This document shows positions 45,280-54,482 of a stretch of 64,000 nucleotides of DNA, in pieces. The notes below the pieces were generated by a model, which was given only the letters and a program-made list of their open reading frames with translations, was not told where the DNA came from and made no database searches. Location of the stretch: the NCBI RefSeq assembly GCF_021462265.1, contig NZ_JAJONF010000003.1, positions 372,001 through 436,000 of the forward strand, in the 5' to 3' direction. The stretch comes from Streptomyces shenzhenensis (lineage in GTDB: Bacteria > Actinomycetota > Actinomycetes > Streptomycetales > Streptomycetaceae). Position 1 is the first letter of the stretch. Each line of letters starts with the position of its first letter. The position numbers and the translations under genes were made by a program.

Positions 45280-46398
45280 TTACTCGCAACTGTCCTCGGC
45301 GGCGGTTTTACCGCGGAACGTGGCCGCCTGGGAGTCGGAAGAGGGGTTCTTCTTGGCGACCTTCACCGGCCGGTCCGCCCGCAGCAGCGCGAACAGCGCG
45401 TCCGCCCGGCCCGCCACCAACTGGTCCCGGTTGGCGTCGTACACATACGGCTCCCACGGCACGGTCAGGAACCGCACCTCGTCCGTGGGGACCTCCCGCA
45501 GCCCGCGAACCAGCTGGTACAGCCCCCGCAGACTGGCCAGCTCCGGATCGGTGGTGAGCGCGGAGGTCGCCGCGTCCAGCAGCGGATAGAGCTTCGCCGG
45601 ATTCAGCAGTACGTCGGTGCTCCGCACCTTTTTGACGAGTGCCCCCATGAACTGCTGCTGGCGGTCCATCCGCCCGGTGTCACTGCCGTCCCCGAGCGAC
45701 TTGCGCACCCGTACGTACCCCAGTGCCTGCTCCCCGTCGAGGGTGACCCGCCCGGCGGGCAGCCGCAGCTTGGCCGCCTTGTCGTTGATCGGCTTCTTCA
45801 GGCACACCTGCACCCCGTCGACCGCGTCGACCATGTTCTTGAACCCGCTGAAGTCGACGACGACGTGGTGGTCGATCCGGATGTTCGTGAGCTTCTCGAC
45901 GGTACGGATGGTGCAGGCCGACCCCCCCACCGCGAACGCCGAGTTGAACAGCGTGAACGAGGGATCGCTGCGCCGCCCGTCCGCGCGCAGGCAGTCGGGC
46001 ACGTGCACCATCAGGTCCCGGGGCAGCGAGACGGCGGTGGCGCTGCGCCGGTCACGGGCGAGATGCAGCAGGATCGTGGTGTCGGAGCGCTCGGTGCCCG
46101 AGTCCTTGCCGTAGCGGCGGTTGCCGTCCCCGGCACGCGTGTCCGAGCCGATGAGGAGGATGTTCTGCGCGCCGCGCACCAGTGCGGTGGGCCGCTCCCG
46201 CTCGTACCGGGCGAGCTCGGACTCGGCCGCCTTGTCGGCGGTGATGTTGTGACTGAGTTTCGCGTACAGGGCCCAGCCGCCGCCGACGGCCGCCACGAGC
46301 AGCACCCCGGCACCGAGGGCCGCCCCCCGCACCCAACACCGCCGACGCCGCCGGGCAAGCCCGTTCCCGGTGGCGGATGCCCCTACGACGTCGGTCAC
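45280..46398 (-). CDS. LCP family protein 5
   Basis: The 372-residue protein has one membrane helix (GAALGAGVLLVAAVGGGWAL) and an LCP domain: NILLIGSDTRAGD, SLPRDLMVHVPDC, DHHVVVDFSGFKNMVDAVDG, VQVCLKKPIND and YVRVRKSLGDGSDTGRMDRQ. The RxRxxxxDxxRxxRQQ region reads VRKSLGDGSDTGRMDRQQQF, slightly longer than in its neighbours. There is no LytR_C domain. It follows the TIGR03089 gene on the same strand by ~120 bases. Confidence 0.93.
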   Translation of the reverse strand: MTDVVGASATGNGLARRRRRCWVRGAALGAGVLLVAAVGGGWALYAKLSHNITADKAAESELARYERERPTALVRGAQNILLIGSDTRAGDGNRRYGKDSGTERSDTTILLHLARDRRSATAVSLPRDLMVHVPDCLRADGRRSDPSFTLFNSAFAVGGSACTIRTVEKLTNIRIDHHVVVDFSGFKNMVDAVDGVQVCLKKPINDKAAKLRLPAGRVTLDGEQALGYVRVRKSLGDGSDTGRMDRQQQFMGALVKKVRSTDVLLNPAKLYPLLDAATSALTTDPELASLRGLYQLVRGLREVPTDEVRFLTVPWEPYVYDANRDQLVAGRADALFALLRADRPVKVAKKNPSSDSQAATFRGKTAAEDSCE

Positions 46399-46518
46399 TC
46401 CTCAACAGTGCCCCGGCACGGGAGCGGAGGCGGCGGCAACTACTCCACGCGGGTGCCTGCTCCCACCTTCTTGGGGGCACGGGGACGGCCCTCACCGGAC
46501 CGCCGCCGAACAGCGGCC

Positions 46519-47274
46519 TCAGCGAGCGGACGCGGTAACCCGCTCACTCTCGATCCGCTTCGCGATCCCTTCCGCATCCAGTTCGTCCAGATGCCGGCAC
46601 AGCACCACCGACCCCCCGACCGCGAGCGGCGCGTACAACCCCGCGCTCAGCCCCTCCCACGTGTCGTACCCCAGCCCCGACAGCAACCGGGAGCCAGGCC
46701 CGGTCAGATCCAGCCCCGCCGCGTCCCCGAGCGCCCGCTCCACGACCTCGGCCCCGCTCAGCTCCGCCCCCGCCACGATCAACGCGGGCTCCTCCGCGTC
46801 CACCGGCGAGAACGGCACGAACCGGTCCCCCTGACCCGGCACCTCGACGGCGTAGTCGACGAACCCCTCCGGCGTCCGCGGGAACCGGCCGCCCAGCGGC
46901 CGCAGCGCGAGAGCGACCCGCTCCCCCCGGCACGCCCGCGCCGCCTCCAGCGACTCCGGCCCGCTCACCACGACGTCGGCCGCCGCCGGCTTCCCGGCCA
47001 TGTCGGCGATCGCGCCCACCGACGAACAGGCCAGCAACCACACCGCCGTCTGCCAGTGCGCGGGCAGCAGCAGGGCCACCCGGTCACCCGGCCCCGCACC
47101 GAGGTCGCCTTGCAACAGATTCGCCGTCTTCGCCACCCAATTGGCGAAGGTGGCCACGGACAATTCGACGCGTTCGCCCGTCGCGTCGTCGTAGAAGGTC
47201 ACCAGGGGGCGTCCGGGGTCCGCGGCGAGCGCGGAACGCAGCAGGTCGGCAGGGGTGCGATCGGTGGCGTTCAC
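46519..47274 (-). CDS. TIGR03089 family protein (AMP-binding-like)
   Basis: The 251-residue protein resembles the N-terminal part of acyl-adenylate-forming enzymes: DRTPADLLRSALAADPGRPL, VTFYDDATGERVELSVATFA, NWVAKTANLLQGDLGAGPGD and RVALLLPAHWQTAVWLLACS. It lacks the P-loop-like TSGTTG motif and the C-terminal adenylation domain, so it should not activate acids. This matches the actinobacterial TIGR03089 family of unknown function. The start is GTG at 47274; no clear ribosome binding site was seen. It is divergent from the amidase gene, about 110 bases away. Confidence 0.85.
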   Translation of the reverse strand: MNATDRTPADLLRSALAADPGRPLVTFYDDATGERVELSVATFANWVAKTANLLQGDLGAGPGDRVALLLPAHWQTAVWLLACSSVGAIADMAGKPAAADVVVSGPESLEAARACRGERVALALRPLGGRFPRTPEGFVDYAVEVPGQGDRFVPFSPVDAEEPALIVAGAELSGAEVVERALGDAAGLDLTGPGSRLLSGLGYDTWEGLSAGLYAPLAVGGSVVLCRHLDELDAEGIAKRIESERVTASAR

Positions 47275-47385
47275 CCGCGCAAGCGTACGCCGCGCCGGGT
47301 GCCGGCACCGGCCGGCGGGGCCACCGGTTCGGCGTAACCGGGACCGACGGGGCGTCAATTCCCGCATGGGCATGTCTGCCTGACT

Positions 47386-48879
47386 GTGTTCAACATCAGG
47401 GGCATGCGTGGATTCCTGACTTGCTCGATCGACGTCACCTGCGCGGCGGCCCTCACCCTGGCGCCGGCCGTGCTGAACGTGCCGTCCGCGGCCGCCGCAC
47501 CCGCGGACCGGACCACGACGACCGCCCTCTCCGGCAGCACCCAGTCGCTGCCCCTCGTCCCCCGCACCCGCGAACGCGTGCTCGGCCAGGTCCCCGAACA
47601 GGGCGCGTACAGCACCGACGTACACCACTTCTCGCTCGTCGGCGTCATCTGGGACAACCCCGGAACAGAACTGCACGGCAAGGTCGAGGTGCGCACCCGG
47701 TCCGCCGCCACCGGCGACTGGTCGGCCTGGCAGGACATCGACACGCACACCGCCGACATCGGTGCCGACCCGGACACGGCGGAGGCCTCCTCCGGCCGGG
47801 TGCGCGGCGCCACGGCGCCCCTGTGGGTGGGCGACTCGAACGGAGTCGACGTACGCGTGCGCGCCGAAGCGGATGACGGCTCCGGTGACGGCTCCGGCGG
47901 CGACTCAGGCGACCGTTCCGACGACGGCCTCGGTGACGACTCCGGCGACCGTTCCAGCGACGGCCTCGGTGAAGGCCCCGGTGACGACCCCGCCGACGAT
48001 TCCGCCCCGCACGGCGGCGGCCTCGGCATCGGGCGGGATCTGCTCCCGGCGGGCCTGCGCCTCGAACTCGTCGACCCCGGCGACGACGCCCCGTCCCAGA
48101 GCCCGACCGCCGACAGCCCCCGTACCGACACCGACACCGAGGCCGACTCGGCAGCCGCGGTCAACGCCGGCCTGGTGTCGTTCGCCGCCACCGAGATCCC
48201 CGCGCTGAGCCGGGAGGACACCGAACGCGAACTCCGGGAACTGAACGGCGCCGACGCCCCGCTCGCCAAGCCCTACATCGGGCCGCGCCCCAGGATCGTC
48301 ACCCGCCGCGGCTGGGGCGCCGACGAGTCGCTGCGCGAGAAGGGGTTCGTCTACACCGGGAAGATCAAGGCGGCCTTCGTCCACCACACCGCCTCCGGCA
48401 ACGGCTACCGCTGCTCCGAGGCCCCGTCCGTCATCCGCGGTATCTACCGCTACCACGTCGTGAGCATGGGCTGGCGGGACATCGGCTACAACTTCCTCGT
48501 CGACAAGTGCGGAACCGTCTACGAGGGCCGCGCCGGGGGAGCGGCGAAGGCCGTCAGAGGCGCCCACACCCTCGGGTTCAACAACGACAGCATGGGTGTC
48601 GCGGTGATCGGTACCTACGGCTCGCACCAGCCGTCCGCGGCCGCCGTGACCGGCGTCGCCGGGCTCACCGCCTGGAAGCTCGGGCTCTACGGGGCCAATC
48701 CGAAGGGAAAGACATATCTGACGTCCGGGGGTGGCAATCTCTACCCAAAGGGGAAGAACGTACGACTGAACGTGATCTCCGGCCACCGGGACGGGTACGC
48801 CACCGATTGCCCAGGCGCCAAGCTCTACGCCAAGCTCGGCTCGGCCCGGACCACCTCCGCGCACCTGCAGGGACGCTGA
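47386..48879 (+). CDS. Secreted peptidoglycan amidase (PGRP / Amidase_2)
   Basis: The protein has 497 residues from GTG 47386; ATG 47404 also gives a good signal peptide (TCAAALTLAPAVLNVPSAAA). An N-terminal beta-rich region (HHFSLVGVIWDNPGTELHGK) is followed by an acidic Gly/Asp/Ser stretch at about 165-205 built from a 36-base tandem duplication (47902-47973). The C-terminal domain is a peptidoglycan-recognition amidase: RRGWGADESLREKGFVYTGK, FVHHTASGNGY (zinc His), YNFLVDKCGTVYEGRAGG and ISGHRDGYATDCPG (His and Cys ligands). It probably cuts stem peptides from muramic acid in the wall. Confidence 0.93.
   Translation: MFNIRGMRGFLTCSIDVTCAAALTLAPAVLNVPSAAAAPADRTTTTALSGSTQSLPLVPRTRERVLGQVPEQGAYSTDVHHFSLVGVIWDNPGTELHGKVEVRTRSAATGDWSAWQDIDTHTADIGADPDTAEASSGRVRGATAPLWVGDSNGVDVRVRAEADDGSGDGSGGDSGDRSDDGLGDDSGDRSSDGLGEGPGDDPADDSAPHGGGLGIGRDLLPAGLRLELVDPGDDAPSQSPTADSPRTDTDTEADSAAAVNAGLVSFAATEIPALSREDTERELRELNGADAPLAKPYIGPRPRIVTRRGWGADESLREKGFVYTGKIKAAFVHHTASGNGYRCSEAPSVIRGIYRYHVVSMGWRDIGYNFLVDKCGTVYEGRAGGAAKAVRGAHTLGFNNDSMGVAVIGTYGSHQPSAAAVTGVAGLTAWKLGLYGANPKGKTYLTSGGGNLYPKGKNVRLNVISGHRDGYATDCPGAKLYAKLGSARTTSAHLQGR
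47902..47973 (+). repeat. 36-base tandem duplication inside amidase gene
   Basis: Two units (47902-47937 and 47938-47973), with the core ggcgaccgttcc followed by gacggcctcggtga, encode the DSGDRS.DGLG repeats of the acidic linker. Confidence 0.7.
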
Positions 48880-49040
48880 GTACGGGGCCCGCGTTCACCG
48901 CCGTCGGGGGCAGTCGGGGGAAACCGCACACCCGTGCCGCGTGGCACCGCGCGGCTGTCGAGGGCGCCGTCGCACGGTCTGCATACACTGGCCGGCCGAC
49001 AGAGAGTTCGGCCGGTCCCGGCAGGAAGCAGAGACGACAG

Positions 49041-50123
49041 GTGACAGAAGCGATCCTCCTGGTCGGCGGCAAAGGCACCCGGCTGCGCCCGCTCACGGTC
49101 CACACGCCCAAGCCGATGGTCCCGGCGGCCGGCGTGCCGTTCCTGACCCACCAGCTGGCCAGAGCCAGAGCCGCGGGCGTGGAGCACATCGTCCTCGCGA
49201 CCAGCTATCTGGCGGACGTCTTCGAACCGTACTTCGGCGACGGTGCGGCACTCGGCCTGCACATCGAGTACGTCACCGAGGACGAACCGCTCGGCACCGG
49301 CGGCGCGATCCGCAACGTGGCCGCCCGGCTGCACTCCGGGCCGGACGAGCCGGTCCTGATCTTCAACGGGGACATCCTGACGGGCCTGGACATCGGTGCC
49401 CTGGTGGCCACCCACGAGTCGACGTCCGCCGACATCTCCCTGCACCTCACCCAGGTGACCGACCCCCGCGCGTACGGCCTCGTCCCCACCGACGGGACAG
49501 GCAGGGTCCTGGCCTTCCTGGAGAAGCCGCAGACCCCCGAGGAGATCGTCACCGACCAGATCAACGCGGGGGCGTACGTCTTCCGCCGCTCGGTCATCGA
49601 CACGATCCCGGCGGGCCGCCCGGTGTCCGTGGAGCGCGAGACCTTCCCCGGACTCCTCGCGGCCGGCGCCCACCTGCAGGGCATGGTCGACTCCACGTAC
49701 TGGCTGGACCTCGGCACGCCCGCGGCCTTCGTCCGCGGCTCGGCGGACCTCGTCCTCGGCCGCGCCCCGTCCCCCGCGGTCCCCGGCCGCTGCGGCGACC
49801 GCCTGGTCCTGCCCACCGCCCGGGTCGCGGCGGACGCGAAGCTGACGGGGGGCACGGTGGTCGGCGAGGGCGCCTTCGTGGCGGAGGGGGCGCGGGTCTT
49901 CGGCTCGACGATCCTCCCGGGCGCCGTGATCGAACCCGGCGCCGTCATCACCGACTCCCTCATCGGCAACCGCGCCCGCGTCGGCGAACGCTCCGTCCTC
50001 ACCGGCACGGTGATCGGCGACGGCGCGGTCATCGGCGCCGACAACGAACTGCGTGAGGGTGCCAGGGTGTGGTGCGACGCGATGATCCCGGCGGGGGCGG
50101 TGCGGTTCTCGTCGGACCAGTAG
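49041..50123 (+). CDS. NDP-sugar pyrophosphorylase (probable mannose-1-phosphate guanylyltransferase)
   Basis: The 360-residue protein has the nucleotidyltransferase loop LLVGGKGTRLRPLTVHTPKP, FNGDILTGLD, AYGLVPTDGTGRVLAFLEKP and a C-terminal left-handed beta-helix of hexapeptide repeats (GTVVGEGAFVAEGARVFGST, then ILPGAVIEPGAVITDSLIGN). By position beside phosphomannomutase, WhiB and FbiAB, as in mycobacteria, it is most likely the GDP-mannose pyrophosphorylase. The sequence alone allows other hexose-1-phosphates. The start is GTG at 49041. The upstream gap is 161 bases. Confidence 0.88.
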   Translation: MTEAILLVGGKGTRLRPLTVHTPKPMVPAAGVPFLTHQLARARAAGVEHIVLATSYLADVFEPYFGDGAALGLHIEYVTEDEPLGTGGAIRNVAARLHSGPDEPVLIFNGDILTGLDIGALVATHESTSADISLHLTQVTDPRAYGLVPTDGTGRVLAFLEKPQTPEEIVTDQINAGAYVFRRSVIDTIPAGRPVSVERETFPGLLAAGAHLQGMVDSTYWLDLGTPAAFVRGSADLVLGRAPSPAVPGRCGDRLVLPTARVAADAKLTGGTVVGEGAFVAEGARVFGSTILPGAVIEPGAVITDSLIGNRARVGERSVLTGTVIGDGAVIGADNELREGARVWCDAMIPAGAVRFSSDQ

Positions 50124-50206
50124 GCGTGCGGCGGGGCCGGGGAGCCGTTCGCGGGGCTGCGCCCCGGACCCCGTCGGGGGAAGTGGTTCCACTGCGGGCG
50201 CGCGGG

Positions 50207-50246
50207 GGCTGATCGCGCAGTTCCCCGCGCCCCTGGACGGGGCGCT
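50207..50246 (-). repeat. Intergenic interspersed repeat, copy 6 (partial)
   Basis: gctgatcgcgcagttccccg followed by cgcccc is a partial minus-orientation copy of the family, in the gap between the convergent pyrophosphorylase and glycosylase genes. Confidence 0.5.
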
Positions 50247-50337
50247 GCCCAGCCGCCCCTCTCAAAGCTGCCTGGCTGCGGGCAGGGGTGCCGCAGGGCG
50301 GCACCACCGACGCGGGCGAGTGAAACCCACCCGCACG

Positions 50338-51348
50338 TCACAACCGGCCGATATCGCCCCGCGTCATTCGCGGCGCCCTCCGCGCCGGCGTATGCCCACT
50401 CAGCAGAATCAGCCGAGCCGCCCGATGCCGCTGTCCCGCATACGGCTCGAGCAACCGAAGCATCACCTCGTCATCGGCATGCCGGTCCCCGGCCAGCGCC
50501 CACCCCACGATCCCCGGCAGGTGCAGGTCCCCGACCGTCACCGCGTCCGCCGCCCCATGACTGCGCTGCACGGTCTCCGCCGACGTCCACGGCCCCACCC
50601 CCGGCACCACCTCCAGCCGCGCCTGCGCCGCCTCCGCCGCCATCCCCGCGGCCTGCTCCAGCCGCGCGGCGACCCGCACCGCCCGCAGAATCGTCGAGGC
50701 CCGCTTGTCGTCGACGCCGGCCTTGTGCCATTCCCAGGACGGGATCAGCGCCCAGGTACGAGGCGCGGGCATCACCCACATCGGCCGCTCACCCACCCCC
50801 GCGGGGCCCGGCGCACGCTCCCCGAACCTCCGCACCAGCAACCGCCACGCCCGGTACGCCTCGTCGGTGGTGACCTTCTGCTCCAGGACCGACGGAATCA
50901 ACGACTCCAGCACCAGCCCGGTCCGCGTCAGCCGCAACCCCGGCCGCCGGTGCCGGGCCGCCGCCACGACCCGGTGCCGGGGCACGAACACGGAGGGGTC
51001 GTCGGCGGAACCGAGCAGCTCCGGCAACCGCTCCAGCAGCCACTCGGCCCCCGGCCCCCAGGCCTCCCCGCGCGCCTCACCGCCGTACACGGCGACCCGG
51101 AGCGTGCCGGGCCCGGCAGGCGTCAGACTCGCCCGCCACACGGACCCGTCACGGGTGGCCCGGAACGTCGGATCCCCGGCCCCCCGCCGCAGCGGCCCCA
51201 GCACCAGTCCGAGATCAAGAGGGCCTGCCGGCTTCCACATCCGGACCCGCCCCGGCGCGGCAGCCTGCCGAGGCACCCCGGCAGGCACGACGACCTGCCC
51301 ACCCCGCACAGTCGTACGCGTGGGCCGAGGAGCGAAACGTCCGGCCAT
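50338..51348 (-). CDS. DNA-3-methyladenine glycosylase-like protein (HhH-GPD)
   Basis: The 336-residue protein has a helix-hairpin-helix plus GPD signature in its second half: GLVLESLIPSVLEQKVTTDE, ARLEVVPGVGPWTSAETVQR and, with the catalytic Asp, DAVTVGDLHLPGIVGWALAG. This fits AlkA-type glycosylases, which excise alkylated bases. The first half is beta-rich, like the AlkA N-terminal domain. There is no Cys cluster for an iron-sulfur centre. The gene is 144 bases downstream of fbiB on the same strand, with a repeat copy in the gap. Confidence 0.85.
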   Translation of the reverse strand: MAGRFAPRPTRTTVRGGQVVVPAGVPRQAAAPGRVRMWKPAGPLDLGLVLGPLRRGAGDPTFRATRDGSVWRASLTPAGPGTLRVAVYGGEARGEAWGPGAEWLLERLPELLGSADDPSVFVPRHRVVAAARHRRPGLRLTRTGLVLESLIPSVLEQKVTTDEAYRAWRLLVRRFGERAPGPAGVGERPMWVMPAPRTWALIPSWEWHKAGVDDKRASTILRAVRVAARLEQAAGMAAEAAQARLEVVPGVGPWTSAETVQRSHGAADAVTVGDLHLPGIVGWALAGDRHADDEVMLRLLEPYAGQRHRAARLILLSGHTPARRAPRMTRGDIGRL

Positions 51349-51370
51349 TCAAAGAATCCTAGGCCTCAAG

Positions 51371-51440
51371 CGCCCCTTCAGGGGCGCGGGGCGGGGTCCG
51401 ACATGCCGCTGCCGCCGCGTGGGCGGGACCGGCCACACCC
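51371..51440 (+). repeat. Intergenic interspersed repeat, copy 7
   Basis: A plus-orientation copy: cgccccttcaggggcgcggg, then atgccgctgccgccgcgtgg and gcgggaccggcc. It lies between fbiB and the glycosylase gene. Confidence 0.55.
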
Positions 51441-51492
51441 GACCCGCACCCCCCCACGGAACCGCACCTCCGCGCCGAAGGCGCCAAACAGC

Positions 51493-52881
51493 TCACCGCA
51501 CCTCGATGAAGTCCCCGGCCTCCCTCGGCACCCTCTCCCTCGGCTCCTCCGCGGCCCTCCCCACCGCGACCGCCCCCATCGGCTCCCACCCCGCCGGCAG
51601 CGCCAGCACCTCCCGCACCACGTCCCGGCAGAACATCGTCGACGACACCCACGCCGATCCCAGCTGCTCACCGGCCAGCGCGACCAGGAAGTTCTGCACC
51701 GCGGCCCCCATCGCGACCACGAACATCTCCCGCTCGGCGGCGTCGCGCCGCGGATCCCCGTACGTGTGCGACCCGTCCATCACCAGACAGGGCACGGCCA
51801 GGTAAGGCGCGTTCCGCAGCACGTCCCCCCGCCGCACCCGCTTCGCGACGGACTCCTCCGACTTGCCGTCCTTCCTCAGGTCGGCGATCCACGCGTCCCG
51901 CATCGCGTCCAGCAACCGCACGCGCGCCTCGGCCGACTCCAGCAGCACGAACCGCCACGGCGTCGTGTGATGCGGCGCCGGCGCGGTCACGGCCGCGGCG
52001 ACCGCCCGCCGTACCGCCCCGGGGTCGACCGGCTCGTCGGTGAACGCCCGCACCGTCCGCCGCAGAGTCACCGCCTCGCGGACCGCCTCGGACGTCCCGA
52101 GCCGGAACATGTCGCTGCGCGCGTCCCGGACCAGCGCCCGCGCGCCGTCCCCGGCGTCGCCGGGGTCCGCCACGACATGCGCGAGGCCCCGCACCACGGC
52201 GACCGGCATCCCTGTCGCCTTGCCCTTCACCAGGTCAGCGGCGGCGGCCAGTTCGTCGGCCGTGGCGACGACCGTCGCGACCAGCGGATTGCCGTACGCG
52301 TCCGCGCCCCCGCGCAGATCGTCCAGCACCGCCACGCCGGCGGCGCCGATGGCGACGTCCGTGAGCCCCGAGCGCCAGGGGCGCCCGAAGGTGTCCGTGA
52401 CGATCACCCCGACGTTGACGCCCAGCGCGTTCCGCAGGCCCGCGCGGACCGCACGCGCCGAGGCGTCGGCATCCTCGGGCAGCAACAGCACGGTCCCGGA
52501 GGGGGTGTTGGACGCGTCCACTCCGGCCGCGGCCATGACCAGACCCTGCCGGTTCTCCACGATCCGCAGGGTCCCGCGCCGGGCCACCACCCGCACGGTC
52601 TCGGCGTCGATCGCCGCCTCCCGGTCGGCCGCCGCGACGGTCCGCCCCTCGGCCTTGGAGACGATCTTCGAGGTGACGATCACCACGTCACCGTCGGCCA
52701 GCCCCGGCTCCGCCACGGCGATCAGCTTCGCCAGGTCCTCGCCCTCCTGCACTTCGGGGATGCCGGGCAGCGCCCACACCCGGTAGGCGGGCACCGCGCC
52801 GGCCGTACCGGGCGCGTCGGCCGCGGCGGTCGTACCGGGCGCGTCGGCCGCGGCGGTCGTGCCGTCGGTCGCGTCGGTCAT
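51493..52881 (-). CDS. fbiB: Coenzyme F420:L-glutamate ligase, fused to nitroreductase-fold domain
   Basis: The 462-residue protein is the actinobacterial FbiB fusion. Residues ~30-245 are CofE-like ([40 protein letters not shown]) and add glutamates to F420-0. Residues ~255-462 are a nitroreductase-fold FMN domain ([36 protein letters not shown]) that in mycobacteria acts in dehydro-F420 reduction. The ATG overlaps the fbiA stop (ATGA). A 27-base tandem duplication (52805-52831, 52832-52858) encodes TTAAADAPG twice near the N-terminus, a recent-looking slippage event in a disordered tail. Confidence 0.96.
   Translation of the reverse strand: MTDATDGTTAAADAPGTTAAADAPGTAGAVPAYRVWALPGIPEVQEGEDLAKLIAVAEPGLADGDVVIVTSKIVSKAEGRTVAAADREAAIDAETVRVVARRGTLRIVENRQGLVMAAAGVDASNTPSGTVLLLPEDADASARAVRAGLRNALGVNVGVIVTDTFGRPWRSGLTDVAIGAAGVAVLDDLRGGADAYGNPLVATVVATADELAAAADLVKGKATGMPVAVVRGLAHVVADPGDAGDGARALVRDARSDMFRLGTSEAVREAVTLRRTVRAFTDEPVDPGAVRRAVAAAVTAPAPHHTTPWRFVLLESAEARVRLLDAMRDAWIADLRKDGKSEESVAKRVRRGDVLRNAPYLAVPCLVMDGSHTYGDPRRDAAEREMFVVAMGAAVQNFLVALAGEQLGSAWVSSTMFCRDVVREVLALPAGWEPMGAVAVGRAAEEPRERVPREAGDFIEVR
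52805..52858 (-). repeat. 27-base perfect tandem duplication in fbiB
   Basis: Two identical 27-base units encode the nonapeptide TTAAADAPG twice, at about residues 8-25 of FbiB. Confidence 0.85.
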
Positions 52882-53837
52882 GCGCCGCGCACCTCCTCGG
52901 CCAGCGCCAGCGCCTCCCGGGCCATCTGCGCGGCCGCGTCCAGGTCGGTCATCATCAGCGGTACGGCCCGGCAGCGGATGCCGGCCGCCTCCACGCGCGC
53001 GACGCTGTCCGCGTCCACGGAGTCGACGAGCCAGCCGTCCAGGAGCCCGGAGCCGTAGTGCTCGGCCACCGCCGCCGCCGTCGACTCCACGCCCACCGCC
53101 GCGAGCACCTTGTCGGCCATCCCGCGCACCGGGGCGTCCCCGACGATGGGGGAGAGGCCCACCACCGGCACCCCGGCGTCCGCGATCGCCTCCCGGATGC
53201 CGGGCACCGCGAGGATCGTGCCGATGGAGACCACCGGGTTGGACGGCGGGAAGAGGATCACGTCCGCCGCGGCGACGGCCTCCAGGACGCCGGGCGCCGG
53301 CTTGGACTGCCCGGCGCCCACGGGGACGACCGCATCGGCGGGGACGCCCGCCCGCAGCCGTACCCAGTACTCCTGGAAGTGCACGGCCTTGCGCTCGCCG
53401 TCGACCTCGACGGCCACATGGGTCTCGACCCGGTCGTCGGTCATCGGGATCAGCTTCACGCCCGGCTTCCAGCGGTCGCACAGCGCCTCGGTCACCGCGC
53501 TGAGCGGATATCCGGCGCCCAGCATCTGGGAGCGCACGATGTGCGTCGCGAAGTCCCGGTCACCGAGCCCGAACCAGTCGGGTCCCACCCCGTAGGCGGC
53601 GAGCTCCTCCTTGAGGTGGAAGGTCTCGTCGGCCCGCCCCCAGCCCTGCTCCTCGTTGATGCCGCCACCGAGCGTGTACATCACCGTGTCGAGGTCCGGG
53701 CAGACCTTCAGCCCGAAGAGGTGGATGTCGTCCCCGGTGTTGCCGATGACGGTCACCTCGGCGTCCGGCACGGCCTTCTTCAGACCGCGCAGGAACCGGG
53801 CACCGCCGATGCCGCCTGCCAGAACCACAATGCGCAT
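52878..53837 (-). CDS. fbiA: 2-phospho-L-lactate (or phosphoenolpyruvate) transferase of F420 synthesis
   Basis: The 319-residue CofD/FbiA transferase joins the activated three-carbon unit to the deazaflavin Fo, making (dehydro)F420-0. Motifs are [59 protein letters not shown] and [20 protein letters not shown]. It is first in the fbiA-fbiB operon. The other F420 genes (fbiC, fbiD) are not in the window. The cysteine dioxygenase gene lies just upstream on the same strand, 33 bases away. Confidence 0.97.
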   Translation of the reverse strand: MRIVVLAGGIGGARFLRGLKKAVPDAEVTVIGNTGDDIHLFGLKVCPDLDTVMYTLGGGINEEQGWGRADETFHLKEELAAYGVGPDWFGLGDRDFATHIVRSQMLGAGYPLSAVTEALCDRWKPGVKLIPMTDDRVETHVAVEVDGERKAVHFQEYWVRLRAGVPADAVVPVGAGQSKPAPGVLEAVAAADVILFPPSNPVVSIGTILAVPGIREAIADAGVPVVGLSPIVGDAPVRGMADKVLAAVGVESTAAAVAEHYGSGLLDGWLVDSVDADSVARVEAAGIRCRAVPLMMTDLDAAAQMAREALALAEEVRGA

Positions 53838-53870
53838 GCGCCAAGTCTTGCAGGCGGGTCGGACAACGCG

Positions 53871-54371
53871 TCACGCAGTCACGGGACGGGCCTCGCAAGC
53901 GGCGGCGGGCGCCGTGTGCATCGGCATCTCGGTCAGCCCCGGGTAGTAGACGTGCAGACTCACCGCCGGCTCCAGCGCGTCGTTCACCACCTCGTGCGCG
54001 TACCCCGGCGCGAACACCCGTTGTGCACCGGCGCCCAACGCGCGTGTGCCGCGCTCGGTGCGTTCGGTGAGCGCGCCCTCCAGGACCGTCAGCACGCCGG
54101 AGGAGCGGCCGTGGCCGTGCAGTCCGCTGCCCTGTCCGGGCACCCAGGACAGCAGCCACACCTCGTAGCCGGGGCCGGTGCGCAGCCGGTGGTACCAGCG
54201 GCTGGTCGCGTCGTACCGGACGAGGTGCTCCCACTGCGCGCGGTCGGCGGCGATCGCGCGGGCGAGCCCGACGAACTCGGCCACGGTGACCGGGTGCTCG
54301 CGCGGGGGCTGCAGCAGGTGCGCGACATCGAGGAGGTCGCCGGCGATCTGGAGGTCGTTGTCGCTGTTCAT
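53871..54371 (-). CDS. Cysteine dioxygenase (type I, cupin)
   Basis: The 166-residue cupin converts L-cysteine and O2 to cysteine sulfinate using Fe(II). The metal-binding motif is GLHGHGRSSGVLTVLEG (HxH) with a third His expected in YAHEVVND, then SLHVYYPG. The Tyr of the active site is probably in the last motif. The start is the ATG at 54371; GAGGAA lies 14 bases before it, rather far. A cysteine-rich 30-codon ORF and a terminator hairpin precede it, so its expression is probably attenuated by cysteine supply. Both fbiA and fbiB lie directly downstream and could be affected. Confidence 0.9.
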   Translation of the reverse strand: MNSDNDLQIAGDLLDVAHLLQPPREHPVTVAEFVGLARAIAADRAQWEHLVRYDATSRWYHRLRTGPGYEVWLLSWVPGQGSGLHGHGRSSGVLTVLEGALTERTERGTRALGAGAQRVFAPGYAHEVVNDALEPAVSLHVYYPGLTEMPMHTAPAAACEARPVTA

Positions 54372-54404
54372 GGGGTGCGGTGGTTCCTCAGTGAAGGAGG
54401 TCAG

Positions 54405-54445
54405 CGGGGAACGAAAAGCGAAGACCGAGTCCGGGGGACTCGGTC
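54405..54445 (-). terminator. Attenuator hairpin before cysteine dioxygenase gene
   Basis: On the minus strand the arms GACCGAGTCC (54445-54436) and GGACTCGGTC (54432-54423) form a perfect 10-base stem with a 3-base loop, followed by TTCGCTTTTCGTT. It lies between the cysteine-rich ORF stop (54483) and the dioxygenase start (54371). A smaller hairpin, agcggt/accgct (54461-54477), sits upstream of it and could be a pause or competing structure. Confidence 0.7.
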
Positions 54446-54482
54446 TGCGGCCGGAGCGGGAGCGGTCGGACACCGCTACGGC

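Noticed and set aside
42805..47337. A 1510-codon open frame on the plus strand across the LCP genes
   Set aside because: It is antisense to three LCP genes and the TIGR03089 gene, has Arg/Pro/Gly-rich composition typical of shadow frames in GC-rich DNA, and no domain.
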